A stretch of 64,000 bases of DNA, taken from assembly GCA_024742665.1 (NCBI GenBank), contig JANSYA010000001.1, positions 882,425 to 946,424 on the forward strand. The letters run 5' to 3'. Below are positions 58,914-64,000 of this stretch, piece by piece. The stretch's first letter is position 1. Each line of letters opens with the position of its first letter. This DNA is from a bacterium. GTDB lineage: Bacteria > Spirochaetota > Leptospiria > Leptospirales > Leptonemataceae. The position numbers and the translations under genes were made by a program. The notes below the pieces were generated by a model. It did not search any database. It had not been told where the DNA came from and was given only the letters and a program-made list of their open reading frames with translations.

Positions 58914-61877
58914 TTATTTTTTTTCCGCGAAGGCGTCGCGCGCCGCCTGCAGGGCCTCGTCCATTTTCGAAGCGTCTTTGCCGCCGGCCTGGGCCATCTC
59001 CGGCCGGCCGCCTCCGCCCCCGCCCAGAATCTTCGCCGCGATGCGAATCAGCGCTCCGGCGTCGGCGCCCGCTTCGGTCGCGGCTTTGTCCGCCATAAAC
59101 AAAAGCGACGGGCCTTTCTCATTCGTATTGCCCAGCAGCACGAGCACGCCGCGACTTTTCTCTTTCAGCTTATCGCCGAATTTTCGCAGGCCGCCCGAGT
59201 CCAGATCCCGCAGGGCTTTGCGTACGACCCGAATCTCGCCGATGCTTTCCGCCTGCGCCAGGGTCTCGTCGACCGAAGCGAGCAGCTCGTCGCCCTTCTG
59301 ATTTAGCAGACCTTTTTCGAGTTTGATCAACCGCTTTTCGGCTTTTTGCAGGGCGGTGCGCACGCTTTCGATCGTACGATGCAGCTGCAGAACATCGCCG
59401 GGAGCGTTCAGGGCCGCCGCGGCGGACTGGGGCAGATCGCCGGTCGAAACCGTGCACTCCTGAAAATCGCCGGCGGCTTTCGCGTCGCTCGATTCTTTTT
59501 GATCGGCGAGGGCCGCCTGCACGCGATCGTTGTGCGCGGCAAGCTTCGTCTGGAGCTCGTCGAGGGCGTCCTGGAAATGACGAACGACGTAGTCGCCGGT
59601 GACGGCTTCAATGCGGCGATTGCCCGCGCCGGGACTGGTTTCGCGGGTAATATGAAACAGGCCTATATCCTCGGTATTGTTCACATGGCAGCCGCCGCAA
59701 AATTCGAGCGAAAGTCCGCCACCTTCGCCCATGCTGACGATGCGAACTTCAGAGCCGTACTTTTCGCCGAAGGTCGCGACCGCGCCCTTCTTTTTGGCTT
59801 CTGCAATCGGCAGCACTTCGGCGAGCACCGGAGCCGCCTGAGCGATGGCCGCGTTGACTGTGGCCTCGACGCTTTCAACGGTCGCGTCGTCCAGCTTCTG
59901 GGGATGCGAAAAGTCGAAGCGTAGATAGTCGGGCGAAACCAGCGAACCCGTCTGGATGATATGGTCGCCGAGGGTTTTGCGCAGGGCGTCGTTGAGCAGG
60001 TGCGTCGCGCTATGATGATTCGTTAAGTTGCGCCGGCGCTCCGAATCGATGCTGGCCTTTACGCCTTCGCCGTTTTTCAAAACGCCGCTTTTGAGTTCGC
60101 CCAGATGCAAAAAGAAGGCGCCGTTTTTTTGAGTATCGTGCACTTCGAAGACCGCGCCGTCTTCGCCGATCAACTGGCCGTGATCGCCGAGCTGGCCGCC
60201 GCCCTCCGCGTAAAATGGCGTGCGATCCAGAACCACAATGCCGCTCTGACCTTCTCCCAACTCCGACACGAGAACCTGGTCGCCGCCTTTCGCTTCGCCG
60301 TCTTTCGCCGCGTCCTTTTCGGACAGCAGCGCGATCGTTTGCGCCTCGATTCCCTCGCTGGTATTGTTCTGGTCGCTGGAATCGCCGGCGCTATTCGCCG
60401 CAGCGTCGTAGCCGACGAAATCCGTTTTGCCCGCGGGCATGTCCGGGGGCAGGGTGATGGTCTTCCACTGGCCGGCATTGACCGCGCGCTCCTGCTGCTC
60501 CTGCATGCGAACTTGAAAGCGATCCATGTCGACTTTCAGGCCGCGCTTTTCCGCGAGCTCGATCGTAATCTCCGGCGGAAAGCCAAAGGTATCGTAGAGG
60601 GTGAAGGCGTCGTCCCCCGAGAAGTTTTTCGCTTTTTGTTTTTCGTGTTCGGCGATAATATCTTCGAAGCGCGCGAGACCCTGATCGAGAGTGCGCAAAA
60701 AACGTTCTTCTTCAATGCGAATGCGGTTTTGAATGTCTTCGGCTTTCTCCTGCACCGCCGGATAAAACGGCCCGTAGATTTCGGCGATCAACGGCATCAG
60801 ACGATACAGCACCGGCTGTAGAATTCCCAGCTCCCGGGCGTACAACAATGCGCGGCGCAGCACTCGCCGAATGACGTAGCCGCGGCCGGTGTTGCCTGGA
60901 AAGATCCCGTCGGAAATCGCGAAGGCGACGCAGCGTAAGTGGTCGGTGATCACGCGAAAGGGGGCTTTGGTCTCCGCCGAGTATTTTATGCGCTGGCCGT
61001 CTTCGCGTAACTGCGGCGTAAGATCTTCTAAGGCGCTCATGACTTTCGCCAGCTCGTCGGTATCGAAGACGCTGTCTTTTTCGTTTAATAAAGCTACAAT
61101 GCGTTCGAGTCCCGCGCCGGTGTCGATGCCCGTTTGCGGCAGCGGATGCAGCTGGCCCTGGGCGTCCTGGTGGTACTGGTTGAATACCAGGTTCCAGTAT
61201 TCCATGAAACGATCGCCGTCGTCGCCGGGGCCGGTTTCATCGGGACCGCCGTACTCCGGCCCGCGATCCCAGTACAGTTCGCTGCACGGACCGCAGGCGC
61301 CGGTTTCGCCGGCCGGGCCCCACCAGTTGTCGGCCTTGCCCAGGCGGCGAATGCGTTCTAAGGGAACGCCGATTTCTTTGTGCCAGATCTCTTCGGCCTC
61401 GTCGTCGTCTTCGTAGACGGTGACCCAGATCTTTTCAGGATCGAGCTTCAGGCGATCCAGTGAAAACTCCCAGGCGAAACGAATGGCTTCGCGTTTGAAA
61501 TAATCGCCGAAGCTGAAATTGCCCAGCATTTCGAAAAACGTAAGATGGCGGTCGGTCTTGCCGACCTCTTCCAGGTCCGTGGTGCGCACGCACTTCTGAA
61601 TGGTGGCGGTGCGAGGATGCGGCGGCTTTTCGGTGCCGGCGAAGTAGGCCTTGAACTGGACCATGCCCGCGGTCGTAAACAGCAGCGTCGGATCGCCGGC
61701 GGGGATCAGCCCGGCCGAAGTCGTCTGGGTGTGGTCCTGGCTTTTGAAATAATCGATCCACTCGCGACGCAGGCGCGCGACCGTCCACTCGCCCGCGGCG
61801 CTTTCGGTCGAAGGGGGCGCGCCGGCTCCGGAGGTGGAGTCCTGCGGCGATTTGGATTGGGCAGTCGTCTTTTTCAT
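58914..61877 (-). CDS. alaS: Alanyl-tRNA synthetase
   Basis: A 987-residue enzyme from ATG 61877 (a TTG at 61907 could add 10). The class II catalytic core starts near residue 30 and includes TRTATIQKCVRT-type motif 2 (PRTATIQKCVRTTDLEEVG), FSFGDYFKREAI and GIDTGAGLERI. The editing domain has HSATH (HxxxH) and CGGCHV, the usual zinc ligands. The C-terminal DHHA1/C-Ala domain carries KILGGGGGGRP. It charges tRNA-Ala. Oddities are a 30-residue polar N-terminal extension and a Ser/Asn/Asp-rich insertion (encoded about 60284-60410) between the tRNA-recognition and editing domains. A usual AlaS is about 875 residues. Confidence 0.98.
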   Translation of the reverse strand: MKKTTAQSKSPQDSTSGAGAPPSTESAAGEWTVARLRREWIDYFKSQDHTQTTSAGLIPAGDPTLLFTTAGMVQFKAYFAGTEKPPHPRTATIQKCVRTTDLEEVGKTDRHLTFFEMLGNFSFGDYFKREAIRFAWEFSLDRLKLDPEKIWVTVYEDDDEAEEIWHKEIGVPLERIRRLGKADNWWGPAGETGACGPCSELYWDRGPEYGGPDETGPGDDGDRFMEYWNLVFNQYHQDAQGQLHPLPQTGIDTGAGLERIVALLNEKDSVFDTDELAKVMSALEDLTPQLREDGQRIKYSAETKAPFRVITDHLRCVAFAISDGIFPGNTGRGYVIRRVLRRALLYARELGILQPVLYRLMPLIAEIYGPFYPAVQEKAEDIQNRIRIEEERFLRTLDQGLARFEDIIAEHEKQKAKNFSGDDAFTLYDTFGFPPEITIELAEKRGLKVDMDRFQVRMQEQQERAVNAGQWKTITLPPDMPAGKTDFVGYDAAANSAGDSSDQNNTSEGIEAQTIALLSEKDAAKDGEAKGGDQVLVSELGEGQSGIVVLDRTPFYAEGGGQLGDHGQLIGEDGAVFEVHDTQKNGAFFLHLGELKSGVLKNGEGVKASIDSERRRNLTNHHSATHLLNDALRKTLGDHIIQTGSLVSPDYLRFDFSHPQKLDDATVESVEATVNAAIAQAAPVLAEVLPIAEAKKKGAVATFGEKYGSEVRIVSMGEGGGLSLEFCGGCHVNNTEDIGLFHITRETSPGAGNRRIEAVTGDYVVRHFQDALDELQTKLAAHNDRVQAALADQKESSDAKAAGDFQECTVSTGDLPQSAAAALNAPGDVLQLHRTIESVRTALQKAEKRLIKLEKGLLNQKGDELLASVDETLAQAESIGEIRVVRKALRDLDSGGLRKFGDKLKEKSRGVLVLLGNTNEKGPSLLFMADKAATEAGADAGALIRIAAKILGGGGGGRPEMAQAGGKDASKMDEALQAARDAFAEKK

Positions 61878-62071
61878 AATAATAGAATATAGCTGCGTTC
61901 CAGTCAAAAGGGGAGGGCGAGGGCGTCAATTCCGTCTCGTTTCTGATCTACGCTGCAAGAGCGAGCTTCCGGCCCGGGAGCGCTCCCGGCTGCGAGTCTC
62001 GCCGGTCGGCGGCCCATCAAGAGATAGCTTGCTTTACACGCGACCCCGCCGCCGGAACCGTGACCGGGTCT

Positions 62072-62521
62072 ATGCTGCATTCAGGAATTTTTGCGGGATC
62101 ATCCGACCGTCGGCGGGCCCTGGCCGCTTCGGCGGCGCGAGGGCTGTCGCGAATCGCACTCCTGATCTGTCTGATGCCCCTTGTGTTTGCGGCCTCCTGC
62201 GCGGAAACCGGCGAGCAGGAGATGGATCTCCTGTTTCAAACCGACGTCGTCAATCGGGGCCAGGCCAAAGAGATGCTGCGCATGGGCATTCGGATCAACG
62301 TGAACGTCTGCCCGACGAATACCGTGGCCGGATATTACGCCATCCAGGCCACCATTCCGGAAGAGCTGAACTACCCCCATTACGAAGGCAGTCTTGTTTC
62401 GAACTGCAGTCTGCTCCTGGCTGTCGCGCCGTGTTTGCCGGCGGAAGCGAATCAAGCCTTTCTTGTGAATTACTATCGCGGGTTGATCCAGGTCTGCGGT
62501 CTGAAACAGGTCGGATTCTAA
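62072..62521 (+). CDS. Small putative lipoprotein
   Basis: A 149-residue protein from ATG 62072. A long basic N-region (DRRRALAASAARGLSR) leads to a hydrophobic core ending VFAASC, so Cys43 may be lipidated. The mature part contains four more Cys (VCPTN, NCSLLL, PCLPAE, VCGLK), which could pair as disulphides. No family is recognised. GTG 62060 is an alternative start. It is divergent from alaS, with about 190 bases between; that gap has no frame but includes a G/A-rich patch. Confidence 0.6.
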   Translation: MLHSGIFAGSSDRRRALAASAARGLSRIALLICLMPLVFAASCAETGEQEMDLLFQTDVVNRGQAKEMLRMGIRINVNVCPTNTVAGYYAIQATIPEELNYPHYEGSLVSNCSLLLAVAPCLPAEANQAFLVNYYRGLIQVCGLKQVGF

Positions 62522-62759
62522 GCACCTGCGCGAAACCGCACGAATTCACGTTCCGATTTTTTCGGCGCCCGATCGCAAGCGCATGCAAATTCGATTCGGC
62601 GTTGCCACGCGATGCGACATAATCCAGCGAGCTGGCTGTCGATTGGATCGCGTTTGATTTCGGTTAGAGCTGGCTGGAATGGCCGATCGGGCTGCTGTCC
62701 GGAGCAAAAAGTTGGTGCATTCTCAGCGGCATTCCCTCAATACTATGTAAATCCCGCAG
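62522..62759. other. Intergenic stretch without a recognised gene
   Basis: This 238-base stretch lies between two plus-strand genes and ends at an intrinsic terminator. I see no frame with coding character, tRNA or known RNA. Since the terminator is 240 bases beyond the preceding stop, the stretch could be a long 3' UTR or encode a small RNA ending there; no -35/-10 pair is clear. Confidence 0.3.
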
Positions 62760-62785
62760 AACCGGCGGCCGGCCGGTTGTTTTTT
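62760..62785 (+). terminator. Intrinsic terminator
   Basis: Stem AACCGGC (62760-62766) and GCCGGTT (62772-62778), 5-base loop GGCCG, followed by G and a run of six T (62780-62785). It separates the small lipoprotein gene from the next secreted-protein gene. Confidence 0.85.
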
Positions 62786-62858
62786 CCGAAAAACGTGCGG
62801 TCGCCTGAAAAGTTTGTCGGGCGTGCGGCCGAAACTGAACATCAGGAGAAAGCTGTCC

Positions 62859-63620
62859 ATGAAACGCTCCAGTATTCTGGCTATAACAATCAGCGCCGCG
62901 GTCATCGCGGGGTCGTTCATTCAATTTCCGGCAATTGCGCAAGACAACGCGGGTTCCGAACAAACGGCTCCCGGTGTCAATAGTAACCGGCCGAACAAGG
63001 TTACCGACCCCATGCGGGCCTGCGCGAACCGCGACAAACAGCCCTTTATTCCGGAAGGGGAGCTGCTGCTCGATTCCAATTCCTGGGGCAACAACCCGCA
63101 GGAAGGCCAGTATCGTCAGGAGATGGAACGGCTGCTCCGGATCGAAATCGCCAACGTGCGTCGCTCCCTCAAAGACGTGAGCGAAAAGCACCAGGACCTG
63201 ATTGAACTGTATCCCCAGCTGAGCGAGTACCAGGAGATCGTGCTGGAAGACGTGCCCGGCACCTGGCGCGACGGCGTATACGTGAACTCCAAGCGCCTGA
63301 TCATCTTCCACTACGGCGACGAGAAGAAGCTGGATTGCGTCGTGCTGGATTCCATGACCCGCAGCATCTACGGGGCCAACGAGTGGACCCGCAAGATCAT
63401 CCGTCTGTACTATCCGAATATCCAGACCATGGAGCTGCACACCATGCGTCACAACTATACGCTGGGCGGCACGCTCGACAAGACCAGCCCCGAAGTTCAA
63501 CTGCGGGCTCTGCGCCTCGTCTTTTTGAATCTGCGCACGGCGCTGTATTCCATGGACATGATGATCGCGGCCTACTACGATCTCCGGAACAAGAAAAACG
63601 AGTGGCAGATTAACCTTTAA
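62859..63620 (+). CDS. Hypothetical secreted protein
   Basis: A 253-residue protein with a strong signal peptide (MKRSSILAITISAAVIAG core, cleavage near AIAQ). The mature part has an ordered, well-conserved look: EMERLLRIEIANVRRSLKDVSEKH is a long helix, then QEIVLEDVPGTWRDGVYVNSKRLIIFHYG and SMTRSIYGANEWTRKIIRLYYPN. Codon use is even and it appears well expressed: AGGAG lies 10 bases before ATG 62859. No family name can be given; it is probably periplasmic and clade-restricted. It begins about 75 bases after a terminator, so it should have its own promoter, which I could not locate. Confidence 0.8.
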   Translation: MKRSSILAITISAAVIAGSFIQFPAIAQDNAGSEQTAPGVNSNRPNKVTDPMRACANRDKQPFIPEGELLLDSNSWGNNPQEGQYRQEMERLLRIEIANVRRSLKDVSEKHQDLIELYPQLSEYQEIVLEDVPGTWRDGVYVNSKRLIIFHYGDEKKLDCVVLDSMTRSIYGANEWTRKIIRLYYPNIQTMELHTMRHNYTLGGTLDKTSPEVQLRALRLVFLNLRTALYSMDMMIAAYYDLRNKKNEWQINL

Positions 63621-63730
63621 GATCCCGCGAATTTGTTTCCGGGCGATGGGGCGACGGCAGAAATCCCGCTGGCAAATGCCGGTAAATCCTGCTTGTCGCC
63701 AGAGCGCGAAACCGGAGATTGACCCGAATC

Positions 63731-63940
63731 ATGGCTGAAGAAACCGAAAATACAGAATCCGCTCCGGCAGCGGAGGCCGCCGAACCGGCCGGTCCGACCA
63801 AAAACAAAAAGATCAACAAGATGTCCCTGGCCGAAGTGGACGCCGCGATCAAAAAAACGCAGGAACACATGAAGAGCATGACCAGCAGCTACGCCGTCGC
63901 TCTCCACGCGCGTAAAAAAGATCTCGAAGCCGCCGGCTGA
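63731..63940 (+). CDS. Small helical protein, unknown
   Basis: A 69-residue protein from ATG 63731. The first 25 residues are Glu/Ala/Pro-rich and disordered; then a short Lys-rich stretch (TKNKKINKMS) and one amphipathic helix (LAEVDAAIKKTQEHMKSMTSSYAVALHARKKDLEAA). It could be a nucleic-acid- or protein-binding helix. GGAG is 12 bases upstream. It lies 110 bases behind the secreted protein gene. An in-frame TTG at 63719 would add 4 residues. The last 60 bases of the window show no further gene. Confidence 0.65.
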   Translation: MAEETENTESAPAAEAAEPAGPTKNKKINKMSLAEVDAAIKKTQEHMKSMTSSYAVALHARKKDLEAAG

Positions 63941-64000
63941 TCCCCGGCATCCCGCGGCTCCGGCTTTTTGCCCGCCATTTTCGCTCCCGGTCCAATTCAA

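Noticed and set aside
61865..61920. TTGACT-17-TATTAT promoter match on the minus strand before alaS
   Set aside because: The -10 would end one base before the chosen ATG, so transcription would start inside the gene; no downstream in-frame start was found, so the match is probably chance.
1..64000. tRNA, rRNA, tmRNA or SRP RNA genes
   Set aside because: No cloverleaf or conserved core was recognised by eye in any gap.

Overview
The window is GC-rich (about 60 % by eye), gene-dense bacterial chromosome with no rRNA, tRNA, CRISPR array, insertion sequence or prophage that I can see. I support 53 protein genes on both strands, most separated by less than 100 bases. My best guess at the source is a high-GC relative of the Leptospirales (spirochaetes). 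The reasons are many lipoproteins with relaxed lipoboxes, a phosphatidylcholine synthase, several cyclic-nucleotide enzymes, an anti-sigma-antagonist/DegT pair behind homoserine dehydrogenase, and many clade-restricted hypothetical proteins. This is inference; another deep-branching Gram-negative is possible.

Layout. 1-4.4 kb: a cut-off secreted protein and a dienoyl-CoA isomerase on the minus strand, then a plus-strand run with a SIS/GmhA-like isomerase, a ROK sugar kinase without its zinc cysteines, a small membrane protein and phosphatidylcholine synthase. 4.5-8.4 kb: a VWA/FHA membrane protein, a lipoprotein and a YheT-type hydrolase. 8.5-12.6 kb: thiG and thiH, separated by an alpha/beta hydrolase and an SH3-like lipoprotein, ending in an intrinsic terminator and four perfect hairpins before a secreted lipase. 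14-17.3 kb: a polytopic membrane protein and a lipoprotein resembling peptidylglycine monooxygenase (type II copper). 17.4-22.3 kb: phosphatidate metabolism (a PlsC-like acyltransferase with a histone-H1-like tail and an App1-like phosphatase), then a class IV histone-deacetylase-fold enzyme and a possible acetyltransferase-fold protein. 22.3-27.8 kb: a GT-C-like membrane protein, a PAS-GAF-GGDEF diguanylate cyclase, and MTA phosphorylase.

28-33.8 kb: an ECF sigma factor with DUF1304 and a 37-residue membrane peptide on the minus strand; then a plus-strand cluster of a basic-tailed protein, homoserine dehydrogenase, a hypothetical protein, a STAS protein and a DegT aminotransferase. 33.8-39.8 kb: an amidase, an AraC/GyrI regulator, a Sll1717-like P-loop ATPase and a PQQ-propeller lipoprotein. 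39.9-47.8 kb: a membrane-bound sigma-54 activator with a GAFTDA loop, a large propeller protein, a SxxK serine hydrolase, a DUF1353 protein and a Cys-rich lipoprotein. 47.9-64 kb: a 1357-residue unknown, DUF805-type membrane proteins, a MidA-like methyltransferase with TPRs, a GHKL-adenylate cyclase fusion, a TPR protein, yajQ, alaS, and three small secreted or hypothetical proteins.

Themes. Signalling is prominent: c-di-GMP synthesis, a possible c-di-GMP binder (YajQ), cAMP synthesis, ECF sigma, STAS and a sigma-54 activator. Envelope and lipid genes recur throughout. The strongest unexplained signal is non-coding: short palindromic units at convergent gene ends, including two arrays with an exact 22-nt period that run into stop codons (27841-27972 and 38176-38285), plus a four-hairpin cluster at 12689-12803. 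Conserved enzymes here also carry hydrophilic low-complexity insertions (AlaS, ThiG, ThiH, GGDEF protein, adenylate cyclase) or tails (PlsC).
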